DNA of 64,000 nucleotides, taken from the NCBI GenBank assembly GCA_030027265.1, contig JASENG010000012.1:1-64000 (forward strand). Direction: 5' to 3'. This DNA is from Lysinibacillus fusiformis (GTDB taxonomy: Bacteria; Bacillota; Bacilli; Bacillales_A; Planococcaceae). Of this stretch, positions 44,835 through 53,915 are shown one piece after another; the stretch's first letter is position 1; each line of letters starts with the position of its first letter. The notes under the pieces are model-generated. The model was not told the origin of the DNA and ran no database searches. It saw only the letters and a list, made by a program, of their open reading frames with translations. A program made the translations under genes and the position numbers.

Positions 44835-46328
44835 TTATTGACCTACTTTAGCTAAGTAAGGGTTTGAAAGGTCCATACCATCTAAAGTTAAGCCAAGAGC
44901 TTTTGCAACGCCTTCACCGTAAGCTGGATCAGCTAAGTAGCAGTGTAAGATGTGGCGGCGTTGAATGAATTCTTCTACACCTTGTAAGTTTTCTGCAGTG
45001 TTTTGGAATAAAGCTTCTTTTTGTTCTGCAGACATTAAGTTGAATAATTTACCTGGTTGCTCAAAGTAGTTGTTGTCATCTTCGCGGAAGTCGTAGATGT
45101 CAGCACCGCCATCTAAAGCTAAAGCAGGTTCTTTATATTGTGGTTGAGCTTGTAGCGCACCATAGCTGTTTGGATAGTAAGAAACCGCACTGCCATTGTT
45201 TCCATCAACACGGCCTTGACCATCGCGGTGGTAAACCATGAATGGGCAACGTGGTTGGTTAACTGGAATTTGATAGTGGTTTACGCCTAAACGGTAACGA
45301 GTTGCGTCTTGGTAAGCGAATAGACGCGCTTGTAACATACGGTCAGGAGAGAAACCAATACCTGGTACAACGTTAGATGGAGCAAATGCTGCTTGCTCAA
45401 CATCAGCGAAGTAGTTTTCTGGGTTTTTGTTTAACTCGAATTCACCAACTGGAATTAGTGGGTATTCAGATTTGTACCAAACTTTAGTTAAATCGAATGG
45501 GTTATCTTTAGAATTGCGAGCTTGTTCTTCTGTCATCACTTGGATGTACATTTTCCATTTAGGGAAGTCGCCTTTTTCGATTGCATCGAATAGGTCGCGT
45601 TGTGAAGATTCACGGTCTTGACCGATTACTTTCGCAGCTTCTTCACCAGATAAGTTTTTGATACCTTGTTCAGAACGGAAAGTGAATTTCACATATACAC
45701 GCTCGTTGTCAGCGTTGATCATTGAGTAAGTGTGAGATCCGAATCCGTGCATGTGACGGTAGCCATCTGGAATACCACGGTCAGACATTACGATTGTTAC
45801 TTGGTGTAATGCTTCTGGCAGGCTTGTCCAGAAGTCCCAGTTACTATTAGCATTGTGCATATTAGTTTTTGGGTCACGTTTAACAACGTGGTTTAAATCC
45901 GGGAAGTGTAATGGATCACGGAAGAAGAATACAGGTGTGTTGTTACCAACTAAGTCCCAGTTACCTTCTTCAGTGTAGAATTTAAGTGCGAATCCACGGA
46001 TATCGCGCTCTGCGTCAGCTGCACCGCGTTCTCCAGCTACTGTAGAGAAACGAGCGAACATTTCTGTTTTCTTGCCAACTTCAGAGAAAATTTTAGCTTT
46101 TGTATATTTAGTAATATCATGAGTTACCGTGAAAGTACCAAATGCACCTGAACCTTTAGCGTGCATACGGCGTTCTGGAATAACTTCACGGTTAAAGTTA
46201 GCTAATTTTTCGATTAAGAAAACGTCTTGTAATAGAATTGGACCACGGCGACCAGCTGTTAATGCATCGTCATTGCTTACAACTGGAGTACCAGTAGTAG
46301 TAGTCAAACGTTGATTATTGTTTGTCAT
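44835..46328 (-). CDS. katA: Catalase (monofunctional haem)
   Basis: Breaks down hydrogen peroxide in the cytoplasm. 497 residues, small-subunit clade. Catalytic His56 in [14 protein letters not shown], the conserved Asn in [12 protein letters not shown], and the haem-ligand Tyr in [20 protein letters not shown] precedes ATG. A PerR-like box lies upstream, which fits peroxide induction. It is divergent from the nitric oxide synthase gene, and NO is known to protect Bacillus against peroxide partly through catalase. Confidence 0.97.
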   Translation of the reverse strand: MTNNNQRLTTTTGTPVVSNDDALTAGRRGPILLQDVFLIEKLANFNREVIPERRMHAKGSGAFGTFTVTHDITKYTKAKIFSEVGKKTEMFARFSTVAGERGAADAERDIRGFALKFYTEEGNWDLVGNNTPVFFFRDPLHFPDLNHVVKRDPKTNMHNANSNWDFWTSLPEALHQVTIVMSDRGIPDGYRHMHGFGSHTYSMINADNERVYVKFTFRSEQGIKNLSGEEAAKVIGQDRESSQRDLFDAIEKGDFPKWKMYIQVMTEEQARNSKDNPFDLTKVWYKSEYPLIPVGEFELNKNPENYFADVEQAAFAPSNVVPGIGFSPDRMLQARLFAYQDATRYRLGVNHYQIPVNQPRCPFMVYHRDGQGRVDGNNGSAVSYYPNSYGALQAQPQYKEPALALDGGADIYDFREDDNNYFEQPGKLFNLMSAEQKEALFQNTAENLQGVEEFIQRRHILHCYLADPAYGEGVAKALGLTLDGMDLSNPYLAKVGQ

Positions 46329-46402
46329 GTTTGTACCTCCTAATATAAATTAAAACTCTTCAAAAATGAGTATAACAAAACCACATCATAATTTCTACTA
46401 AA

Positions 46403-46417
46403 TTATAATTATTCTTT
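46403..46417. promoter_or_regulatory. Possible PerR box upstream of katA
   Basis: TTATAATTATTCTTT matches 12 of 15 positions of the B. subtilis PerR consensus TTATAATNATTATAA; the left half is perfect, the right half poor. It lies ~75 bp upstream of the katA start. Assigned by similarity only. Confidence 0.45.
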
Positions 46418-46832
46418 TTAAGAAATCTTTATATTTAATTAACTATTTATAATATTGTAATTTTTGATATTGGAAGTGTGATGTCTCAATAAAGCTTGCT
46501 TAATGCAGTGAGATGTATGTGCGTGCTGATGCTCAGGGGGATAATTATTTTTATATTATATGGCATACCATAAACATTTTAATACAAGAGTATATATTTG
46601 CTCTGTGAGAAAAATCACTCTTATTGAAAATAGAGTGTTCTAATTGAAAATGGTGGGGATCCGTCTTTCTCGATGAAGTTTATATCTATTATTATATAAG
46701 ATAAGTATTAATTTTGGAAAGAAAATAGCCTAATTGGAATTGCTTAGTAATTCCCCTAATTTGTAGGCTGAAGTATGGAGGAACAAATGGACGGCGCTGC
46801 CCCCGGAGGAATAACACAAATGAGGCGTTATA
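46418..46832. other. Remainder of the katA-nos intergenic region
   Basis: Part of a ~780-bp divergent gap. The first ~350 bases are very AT-rich. From 46774 the composition becomes GC-richer, with two GGAGG ribosome-site-like words (46777 and 46805) and overlapping short frames. I could not identify a known riboswitch. Confidence 0.4.
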
Positions 46833-46952
46833 GTGACAAACCAACAGCGCGACAACCGCGGAATGATACAACCCCCAAAAACAGTTATACCAATTTACGA
46901 AGTAATCCCGACCATCTACCGCAGCTTTGCAGCAACCTCGCAAATCAAGTGA
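46833..46952 (+). CDS. Candidate 39-residue small protein
   Basis: GTG start at 46833 with GAGGCG about 5 nt upstream. The sequence has a coherent protein-like composition: polar N-terminus (MTNQQRDNRGMIQPPK) then VIPIYEVIPTIYRSF. A longer frame over the same bases (46790-47086, 98 residues) looks less protein-like. No homologue is recalled; the call rests on composition and ribosome site only. Confidence 0.35.
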   Translation: MTNQQRDNRGMIQPPKTVIPIYEVIPTIYRSFAATSQIK

Positions 46953-47105
46953 AACCGAACTTCAAAAATACCCATATCTCGATATTAATACCAATAATTT
47001 TGTCTATTCTTAGTCATATATATAAATTACATCTTTTAGCGAGCCTCTCTTTTATTGAGTTCACGAAATTCATTCCTATAGAATAGGGCTATGGAGGAAC
47101 GAACC

Positions 47106-48179
47106 ATGACACAATTTGATGAGCTTAAAAACAAACAACAAAAAGAAGCAATTGAGTTTTTAACATTATATAAGAATGAAAACGCTTTACCGCAGAACTG
47201 GTTAAACGATCGATTAGATGAAATCAAGAAAACTGGCGAGTTTATTCCAACGACTGAAGAGTTAACCTTCGGTGCAAAGGCTGCCTGGCGAAATAGTAAC
47301 CGCTGTATTGGAAGACTATTTTGGAATTCGCTGCAGGTATTTGATGAGCGTCAACTCAATACGGAAGAAGAAATCTACAAAGCACTTCTTCGGCATATTG
47401 AATACGCAACAAATGACGGGAAAATTCGCCCGACAATCACCGTATTTAAGCCGAATTCTGTTCGGATATGGAATTATCAATTAATCCGATATGCGGGATA
47501 TGAAACTGAACAGGGGATAATTGGCGACCCGGATTCCATTAAGCTTACAAAAATTTGTGAGCAACTAGGATGGAAAGGGGAGCGGACGCCATTCGATGTA
47601 TTGCCATTGGTAATCCAAATCGGCGAGCGGCAACCTGTTTTTTTTGAAATCCCGAAAGAAAATGTACTAGAAGTATCCATCCGCCATCCACGATACGAGG
47701 AACTCTCCAAGCTGAATTTGAAGTGGTATGGGGTGCCCATAGTTTCAAATATGAAGTTAAGTGTGGGCGGTATAGAGTTTCAAGCGGCGCCATTTAACGG
47801 CTGGTATATGGGAACAGAAATCGGGGCGCGGAATTTTGCGGACGTAAATCGCTATAATTTGTTGCCGGCTGTGGCAGAAATCATGGGGCTCGATACAAAA
47901 TCCAATATGACGCTTTGGAAGGATCGTGCTCTTGTTGAGCTGAATCTTGCGGTACTTCAATCCTTTAAAGAAGACGGGGTCAGCATTGTCGATCATCATA
48001 CAGCAGCCCAGCAATTTAAATTATTTGAGCAACAGGAAGAAGGGGCGAATCGCCAAGCGACTGGCAATTGGGCGTGGTTGATTCCGCCGGTTTCGCCAGC
48101 AACGACGCATATTTTCCATAAACCAATTGAAAATCTGATTAAAAAACCAAACTATTTTTATCAAAAAACTCCTTTTTAA
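47106..48179 (+). CDS. nos: Nitric oxide synthase, oxygenase subunit
   Basis: Makes NO and citrulline from arginine. 357 residues, the oxygenase domain only, as in other Bacillales; electrons come from generic flavodoxin-type reductases elsewhere. Haem-ligand Cys67 in [15 protein letters not shown], and the substrate-binding Glu in [17 protein letters not shown] at 47106 is 8 nt after GGAGG; an in-frame ATG at 47091 precedes that site and is less likely. NO defends Bacilli against oxidants and antibiotics; the divergent neighbour is catalase. Confidence 0.96.
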   Translation: MTQFDELKNKQQKEAIEFLTLYKNENALPQNWLNDRLDEIKKTGEFIPTTEELTFGAKAAWRNSNRCIGRLFWNSLQVFDERQLNTEEEIYKALLRHIEYATNDGKIRPTITVFKPNSVRIWNYQLIRYAGYETEQGIIGDPDSIKLTKICEQLGWKGERTPFDVLPLVIQIGERQPVFFEIPKENVLEVSIRHPRYEELSKLNLKWYGVPIVSNMKLSVGGIEFQAAPFNGWYMGTEIGARNFADVNRYNLLPAVAEIMGLDTKSNMTLWKDRALVELNLAVLQSFKEDGVSIVDHHTAAQQFKLFEQQEEGANRQATGNWAWLIPPVSPATTHIFHKPIENLIKKPNYFYQKTPF

Positions 48180-48226
48180 ATAAACGGGAGCCCATCGGGT
48201 TCTCAATCGAAGTGAAAAAAATTAAG

Positions 48227-48270
48227 AAAAAGCGTGGTAATTCAGAATGCGAATTCACCATGCTTTTTAA
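48227..48270 (+). terminator. Terminator of nos
   Basis: AAAAAGCGTGGT.ATTC pairs with GAAT.CACCATGCTTTTT (two mismatches), with the T tract in the right arm. Confidence 0.8.
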
Positions 48271-48279
48271 AACTCATAA

Positions 48280-48795
48280 AAAACCGATTTCGGTTCTCTT
48301 AAGCGGAGAATTTCCGACTATTGTATAAATTAAAAGCCAATGAGCAGATATAAGAGGAGCTATTCCGGTTAACAGCTCAAAATCAGACAAAATACCAAGG
48401 TTTAAATGAAATAAACGGAAAAACTTCCTTCATTTTAAGGTAAATACAAGTATTTTTAAATTAAGACGGAAACTTTCCGTTTATTTTCGGTCACGGTGGC
48501 AGCACGTAGTCAGAACCGTCTATTAATCCGCTACGTTATAAGAAAGGTAATGGTAATGGTAATGGTCTACCATGCTATGTAAAAACCAATTTCCATTCTC
48601 TTAAGCGGAGAATTTCCGACTATTGTATAAATTAGAAGCTAATGAGCAGATATAAGGGGAGATATTCCGGTTAACAGCTCAAAATCAGACAAAATACCAA
48701 GATTTAAATGAAATAAACGGAAAAACTTCCTTTATTTTAAGGGAAATACAAATATTCTTAAATTTAGACGGAATTTCTCCGTTTATTTTTTAAAA
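48280..48795. repeat. Intergenic repeat pair, ~300-bp period
   Basis: Two ~215-bp copies start at about 48280 and 48580 and share long stretches: TCTCTTAAGCGGAGAATTTC at 48295 and 48596, GAGCAGATATAAG, ATTCCGGTTAACAGCTC, and an ending of the form GACGGAANNTNTCCGTTTAT. Dyads of the CGGAAATTTCCG class relate it to the other two clusters. It lies between the convergent nos and nuclease genes. No gene is supported in 48180-48995. Confidence 0.88.
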
Positions 48796-48896
48796 ACAGT
48801 GCAATCACTGAGCCCTAATCGTCTGTTAGTTAGCCGCCATCATTATCATAATTTTATTTCCCATCCAATTGATCGAAACGCCAGAAATTTGCTCAA

Positions 48897-48929
48897 ATAA
48901 AAAAAGGGTGAGAAAATCACAATCACCCT
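48897..48929 (-). terminator. Minus-strand terminator
   Basis: AGGGTGA pairs with TCACCCT; on the minus strand it is followed by a run of T. A second small hairpin (CCCTCT/AGAGGG, 48969-48985) lies closer to the nuclease stop. Confidence 0.7.
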
Positions 48930-48995
48930 GATTCCCCCCCCTAACTAATTTCAAAGTAAATCCCTCTCCAATAGAGGGGCTTCTTTTTTAATCAA

Positions 48996-49553
48996 CTATC
49001 GTTTCTTTAAAATCATATCGATTAATTCATCGCGGTCGATTAAATAGACATCGTTTGACTCGGCGAGCTTTTCGGCTTGTTTCGTAAAGTAGCTGTTTGT
49101 TACAACCCAGCCCTCCGTTGCTTCATACATTTTTAAGGCACCGATGATTTCTTGAACTGCTTTTACGCCAACTGTTCCAGAATATCGTTTTGCTTGGACG
49201 GCGATAATATCATCCCTGTCTTCCAGGATTAAATCGGCGCCGTAATCACCAGAAGCTTTCGTATAAGAAACTTCATAACCGCGTTTATTAAATAGATGGC
49301 CCAAGAATTCTTCAAATTCTTCACCAGTCATTTCATCAATTTCCCGAATGCCCGCTTTTCGTAAACGAGCCGAACCTCTTGAACCGACCCACACTTTAAA
49401 AATGATGATCAAGAGTATGAAAATCACCACTGCTGCAATGGCGCCATTTGTCGTTCCAGTATAATGCCAGCCAGCATAGGCGATGGCTAGTAGAATAAGC
49501 AGAGGAATTATTCGGATTCGTGATTTCTTTTGTTCTTTGTTCTTTCGCAACAA
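48996..49553 (-). CDS. Membrane-anchored Mrr-type restriction endonuclease domain protein
   Basis: 185 residues. Two membrane helices (about 15-31 and 36-54), then a PD-(D/E)xK nuclease-fold domain of the Mrr class: MTGEEFEEFLGHLFNKRGYE, then GDYGADLI and AVQAKRYSG with the catalytic Asp and Gln-x-Lys. TTG at 49553 follows AAAGGGG by 6 nt; a longer upstream frame would run into the MFS gene. No methylase or specificity gene is adjacent. The family is common in Firmicutes; whether it cuts DNA here is unknown. Confidence 0.8.
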   Translation of the reverse strand: MLRKNKEQKKSRIRIIPLLILLAIAYAGWHYTGTTNGAIAAVVIFILLIIIFKVWVGSRGSARLRKAGIREIDEMTGEEFEEFLGHLFNKRGYEVSYTKASGDYGADLILEDRDDIIAVQAKRYSGTVGVKAVQEIIGALKMYEATEGWVVTNSYFTKQAEKLAESNDVYLIDRDELIDMILKKR

Positions 49554-49638
49554 GGTAAACCCCTTTAACTTACAATTTATACTATTGTAACATAAAAAGG
49601 GTACATATGTTTGCTTTCGAGTCTCGGAGCTGTGATTA

Positions 49639-50853
49639 TTACAAATAACGATCCTTTGCACTGATGAAGGCAGTAAAGAATAAAATCAATGCTGACCCTA
49701 TAAATAGAATGTTTGGCGTATCCCAGCTACCCGTAGCATCATGCAAGAATCCAAATAATACTGGTCCAGCTGCAGCCAGCAAGTAGCCAATGGACTGGGC
49801 AAATCCTGAAATTTGTGCAGCTTCATAGGCTGTTTTAGTACGTAAGGTAAAGAGCATCATGATAATTCCAAAGGAAGAACCAGCTGCTAAGCCGATACAA
49901 ATCATCCAAAAGACAGTGAAATCGGTAAGTTTAAAGTACAACCCTGTAAAACCAATGATATAAAGTACTGTAAACATATATACTAAAGGTCGTTGAGAAC
50001 GTAATTTTTCGGCAATAATCGGAATAAGAAACGTCATAGGGATTTGGGCCATCTGCATGGCTGAAGTTAAAAGGCCTGCTTTTTCGGCACTGTAGCCTTG
50101 TGAAATTAATATTTCCGGCAGCCAAGAAATGGAGCAATAGAACAACAGCGATTGGAAACCCATTGCAATGGCGATAGCCCATGCCAAAGGTTTTTTCCAA
50201 ATTTTAATTTCTGGGATATCGGTTGAACTATTTGAAAGAGTGCTTAAGTCGACCTTCTCTCCACGAAGCAGCGGAAACCATGTGAATAATGTAATAAGTG
50301 TCAAGATTACTGATACTGAAAGGGCACCTTGCCAGCCCCAGGAAGTATTCGTTGCAAGCGGATTACTAATTCCAACGGCAACAGCGGCAGAAATATTCAT
50401 CGATACCGTATAAATTCCAGTTAATAATCCTATATGCAACGGGTATTTTAATTTAAAGAAACTTGGAACTAATACATTGCCAAAAGAAATGGCTACTCCG
50501 ATTAACACTGTTCCAAAAATTAACAGCGTGGTTGTGCCGAGTGAACGAACAATAATTCCGATTGTCAGCAAAATAACCGAATAAACTAATGTTTTTTCTA
50601 AACCGAGCTTTCTAGAAATCCGCGGCGCAAAGGGTGATACCACGGCGAAAGCCAGTAATGGAATCGTCGTTAAAAAGCCGGCAAGGACATTTGAAATCCC
50701 AAGGTCTTCCCGAATAGAAGAAATAACGGGTCCAACGCCCGTTAATGGAGTTCTGAGTGTACTTGCCAGGAAAATAATTGCTACGACGAAAATCAGTGCA
50801 GAGGATGTAATGTGCAGCCTCTTGCTTTTATGAGTTGCATTTGTTGTAGTCAT
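49639..50853 (-). CDS. MFS transporter of the CynX/NimT type
   Basis: 404 residues, twelve predicted membrane helices. TLRTPLTGVGPVISSIREDL at the first loop is characteristic of the cyanate/2-nitroimidazole (CynX/NimT) subfamily. Substrate not determinable. GGAGG precedes ATG. A perfect inverted repeat, GTGATTT-CAATA-AAATCAC (50970-50988), ~120 bp upstream could be its operator. Confidence 0.85.
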   Translation of the reverse strand: MTTTNATHKSKRLHITSSALIFVVAIIFLASTLRTPLTGVGPVISSIREDLGISNVLAGFLTTIPLLAFAVVSPFAPRISRKLGLEKTLVYSVILLTIGIIVRSLGTTTLLIFGTVLIGVAISFGNVLVPSFFKLKYPLHIGLLTGIYTVSMNISAAVAVGISNPLATNTSWGWQGALSVSVILTLITLFTWFPLLRGEKVDLSTLSNSSTDIPEIKIWKKPLAWAIAIAMGFQSLLFYCSISWLPEILISQGYSAEKAGLLTSAMQMAQIPMTFLIPIIAEKLRSQRPLVYMFTVLYIIGFTGLYFKLTDFTVFWMICIGLAAGSSFGIIMMLFTLRTKTAYEAAQISGFAQSIGYLLAAAGPVLFGFLHDATGSWDTPNILFIGSALILFFTAFISAKDRYL

Positions 50854-51065
50854 CTTATGCCTCCGTAATGTATGTGAAAATTCTACAAATTAAAAAATAG
50901 AATTTTTCATGTTAAACTATTATTTAAACCAACTTCTATCTTACATCTTAATGTGACTTTGGGATAGTGGTGATTTCAATAAAATCACATAGGCTTCAAT
51001 GTATGTATACCCATATATTTAAAAGTTTTCAAGGGTAGACTTCCATAGAGATACATATGCCAAGA
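50854..51065. promoter_or_regulatory. Divergent region with inverted repeat
   Basis: Gap between the divergent MFS and permease genes. GTGATTT (50970-50976) and AAATCAC (50982-50988) form a perfect 7-bp inverted repeat with a 5-bp centre, a candidate operator. No confident promoter hexamers. Confidence 0.4.
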
Positions 51066-51205
51066 GGTGTTAACTTTATTCTTCGTAGGCGGTAATCCGC
51101 AGAAAGATAAAAAATTTAACCTGCAAGGTACTTCTTTATAAAAGATAGTGACTATCACTGATTAGGGTTAACATACCATCGCTTTTGTGATGGTTTTTAT
51201 TTTTC
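51066..51205 (+). promoter_or_regulatory. Structured leader with terminator before the permease (candidate riboswitch)
   Basis: GGTGTTAAC (51066-51074) can pair with GTTAAC..ACC (51167-51177), closing a ~100-nt domain that holds hairpins such as GCGG-TAAT-CCGC, ACCT-GCA-AGGT and GATAG-TGA-CTATC. The 3' strand of the closing helix shares its ACC with a Rho-independent terminator, ACCATCGC-TTTT-GTGATGGT plus a U tract (51175-51205), so the two are mutually exclusive. It does not match the lysine (L-box) motifs I know. Confidence 0.5.
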
Positions 51206-51278
51206 TATAACATATATGTTTCTGCTGGGTAGATTGGACATACTGTAAGTGAGTGTATTTTAAAGGAGATTTTTTTGC

Positions 51279-52736
51279 ATGAGTGACAAAAATAGTAAGA
51301 AGAATAATCAACCCGAGCTAAAAAGGGGCTTGAAAAGTCGCCATATTGCGATGATTTCACTTGGCGGGACAATCGGGACAGGCTTATTTTTAGCGAGTGG
51401 CGCTTCCATTGCACAAGCTGGTCCAGGTGGTGCCCTGGTTGCATACGCAGTAATTGGCATCATGGTATATTTCCTTATGACAAGTCTAGGGGAAATGGCT
51501 GCTTTCATGCCGACATCAGGGTCATTTAGTACATATGCAACAAAATTTGTAGACCCTGCTTTTGGTTTCGCAATGGGATGGAATTATTGGTATAACTGGG
51601 CAATCACGATTGCCGCGGAAATTTCAGCCGTATCACTTATTATGAAATATTGGTTCCCTGATAGCTCGTCCGTTCTTTGGACGGTGTTATTTATAGCGAT
51701 TGTTTTAACATTTAATCTGTTATCTGTAAGAGCGTACGGGGAAAGTGAATATTGGTTTGCGATGATTAAGGTAGCAACGGTTATCGTATTTATCATTGTA
51801 TCGTTCTTGATGATTTTCGGGATTTTAAGAGGGCATGATCCAATTGGGTTTGAGAACTTCTTTGTAGGAGAAGCGCCATTTAATGGAGGATTCCTTGCAA
51901 TTTTCGGGATTTTCCTAGCCGCAGGGTTTTCATTCCAAGGGACGGAATTGCTCGGTGTTACTGCCGGGGAAACCGATGACCCGGGGAAAAATATCCCAAA
52001 AGCAGTTCGCTCTGTGTTTTGGCGAATTTTATTATTTTACATTTTAGCCATTTTAGCAATCGGCTTACTGATTCCATATACAGATTCTCGTTTATTATCT
52101 GAAGATATCGCAGTATCTCCATTTACATTAGTATTTGATAAATTAGGAATCGCTTTTGCTGCATCTGTCATGAATGCCATCATTTTAACGGCGATGCTTT
52201 CGGCAGGGAACTCGGGGCTTTATGCATCTTCGCGTATGCTATGGCAGCTTGCGGTAGATGGCAAGGCACCGAAAGTCTTTGCAAAGCTGTCTAAACGAGG
52301 GATTCCAGTCTATGCACTTTTAGCAACGTTAGCTGTAGGATGTCTTGCATTTTTATCATCTTTCTTTGGTGATGGTATTGTCTACATGTGGTTATTAAAT
52401 GCATCTGGTTTATCAGGATTTATTGCTTGGGTAGGAATTGCCATCAGCCACTATCGTTTCCGTAAAGCGTATGTATTACAAGGACATGATGTAAGCTTGC
52501 TTCCATATAAAGCAAGATTTTATCCATTCGGACCGTTATTTGCGTTAATCGTTTGTATAATTGTTATTGTTGGGCAAAACTATTCAGCATTTTCGCTGGA
52601 TTCCATTGATTGGTATGGAATTGCTGTATCCTATATTGGGATTCCATTATTTATCGCCTTATGGTTAGGCTATAAAATCAAACATAAAACGAAAATCGTA
52701 CCTTTGGAAGAGTGCGATGTTGATACACATAGATAA
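51279..52736 (+). CDS. Amino acid permease (LysP-like, AAT family)
   Basis: 485 residues, twelve membrane helices. The N-terminal GLKSRHIAMISLGGTIGTGL and the FQGTELLGVTAGE segment place it in the amino acid transporter (AAT) family, closest in style to lysine-specific permeases. Substrate is a moderate inference. AAAGGAG lies ~11 nt before ATG. Probably controlled by the structured leader and terminator just upstream. Confidence 0.88.
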   Translation: MSDKNSKKNNQPELKRGLKSRHIAMISLGGTIGTGLFLASGASIAQAGPGGALVAYAVIGIMVYFLMTSLGEMAAFMPTSGSFSTYATKFVDPAFGFAMGWNYWYNWAITIAAEISAVSLIMKYWFPDSSSVLWTVLFIAIVLTFNLLSVRAYGESEYWFAMIKVATVIVFIIVSFLMIFGILRGHDPIGFENFFVGEAPFNGGFLAIFGIFLAAGFSFQGTELLGVTAGETDDPGKNIPKAVRSVFWRILLFYILAILAIGLLIPYTDSRLLSEDIAVSPFTLVFDKLGIAFAASVMNAIILTAMLSAGNSGLYASSRMLWQLAVDGKAPKVFAKLSKRGIPVYALLATLAVGCLAFLSSFFGDGIVYMWLLNASGLSGFIAWVGIAISHYRFRKAYVLQGHDVSLLPYKARFYPFGPLFALIVCIIVIVGQNYSAFSLDSIDWYGIAVSYIGIPLFIALWLGYKIKHKTKIVPLEECDVDTHR

Positions 52737-52742
52737 TTTTTC

Positions 52743-52783
52743 AATCGGTAAAATTCAGTAAAATGAGTTTTACCGATTTTTTT
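52743..52783 (+). terminator. Terminator of the permease gene
   Basis: AATCGGTAAAA pairs perfectly with TTTTACCGATT, followed by six T residues. Confidence 0.9.
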
Positions 52784-52879
52784 CATCTCAAGCAGAGGAA
52801 TTTTCTTATATCATTGCCGGCCGTCCTTGTTATAATGGACGTATTAAATCAAGTGCGAGAGATAAAGGGAGTAGAGAAC

Positions 52880-53575
52880 ATGGCGGTATCCACAGGCTTT
52901 ATGAAAAAAATCCAGCGATGGGCAATAGACGAGCAATCGGGGGAAATTTTATTTTTACCATTCCAGACAGAAGGCAACCCATATAAATCCAAGGTGGTAC
53001 TCGCAGGAGCAAATCCAGAGCCGCTGCTGCAAGTAGATGCTTCGGATTTTCAGATTTTCGCTGAAACATTAGTCGATGCCAATTTATTTAGCGACTTATT
53101 CCCTGATGAAATTGCAGAGGCATCCAGAGAATATAAAGGATCCTTGAATTTTGCGGCTTGGGTAAAAGAAAACTTGCATGAACAAGTCGTCCTTTCCAGT
53201 ATTAACGCTCTAAATCTAGATGCTGGAGAATTAAAACCATTAAAAAAAGAGCAAGATCCCCTGTATGTAAAGGGCTTTGATATCTTGAAAGAAGTGATCA
53301 ATGAATTCCAGCCAGAAGTCTTAATCATCCAAGGTTCAACAGCGTATAAACTGTTTATGGAACAATATAAAGAGCAATTAGTAGATGTTGAAGTGGATGA
53401 CCTGACGATGTCAGTACAGGCATTAGAACAAAAAGGCGTTATCGCTAAATTAAGCTTAAACAATGACCGAAAAGTGAACATATTGGTTTGCAGAAGTATG
53501 GGTGCCTTTGGTAAGGAAGGGAAAACCTTTGGGGAATTTAAAGAGATAATGCGCAATCTAATTAACCAACATTAA
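52880..53575 (+). CDS. Unrecognised alpha/beta protein, possibly uracil-DNA-glycosylase-like fold
   Basis: 231 residues, cytoplasmic. Strands KVVLAGANPEPLL near the start and PEVLIIQGSTAYKLF (about 147-161) give an alpha/beta pattern reminiscent of the UDG superfamily, but I cannot point to a complete active site. ATG at 52880 with AAAGGGAG 8 nt upstream; the frame extends back into the permease terminator and that part is not used. Stands alone with its own terminator. Confidence 0.65.
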   Translation: MAVSTGFMKKIQRWAIDEQSGEILFLPFQTEGNPYKSKVVLAGANPEPLLQVDASDFQIFAETLVDANLFSDLFPDEIAEASREYKGSLNFAAWVKENLHEQVVLSSINALNLDAGELKPLKKEQDPLYVKGFDILKEVINEFQPEVLIIQGSTAYKLFMEQYKEQLVDVEVDDLTMSVQALEQKGVIAKLSLNNDRKVNILVCRSMGAFGKEGKTFGEFKEIMRNLINQH

Positions 53576-53654
53576 ATTTTGTTTCTAGAAGTAATGTCTG
53601 CAACATTAAATATAGTTGCTGAGTAGAATAACAAATTTATAGTAAACACAAATC

Positions 53655-53693
53655 AAAAAGGAAATCCTGTTGAAATGGGATTTCCTTTTTTTG
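53655..53693 (+). terminator. Rho-independent terminator
   Basis: AAAAAGGAAATCC pairs with GGATTTCCTTTTT (13 bp), followed by TTT. The remainder of 53576-53915 is AT-rich with nothing else recognised. Confidence 0.9.
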
Positions 53694-53915
53694 ATGAATG
53701 AAGCTTTGTAAAATGCAGTGAAAGATTTGTTTTTAAAGTATTGGAATTAGCTAATAACGATTGGTTTACACTTCGAAATATTACTAGTGTTTTAGTAAAT
53801 TATACTTTACCACTTCATACATATTATTTACTTGCATCTTTCTTGAATTAAAGATGATAAACTTTGTTCTTGTTGGCCAACCACAAACAAAATTATTATA
53901 AGAAAGGTCGTTTTC

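Noticed and set aside
46790-47086. 98-codon frame before nos with a GGAGG site
   Set aside because: Composition is unlike a normal protein in its first half, and a more protein-like 39-codon frame overlaps it; kept only as part of the leader finding.
51066-51205. Lysine riboswitch (L-box) before the LysP-like permease
   Set aside because: The region is too short (~110 nt before the terminator) and lacks the GCCGAAG-type and other conserved L-box segments; only an AGAGGTG word is shared.
52763-52879. N-terminal extension of the 52880 gene
   Set aside because: The first part is the permease terminator; the ribosome site AAAGGGAG points to ATG 52880.
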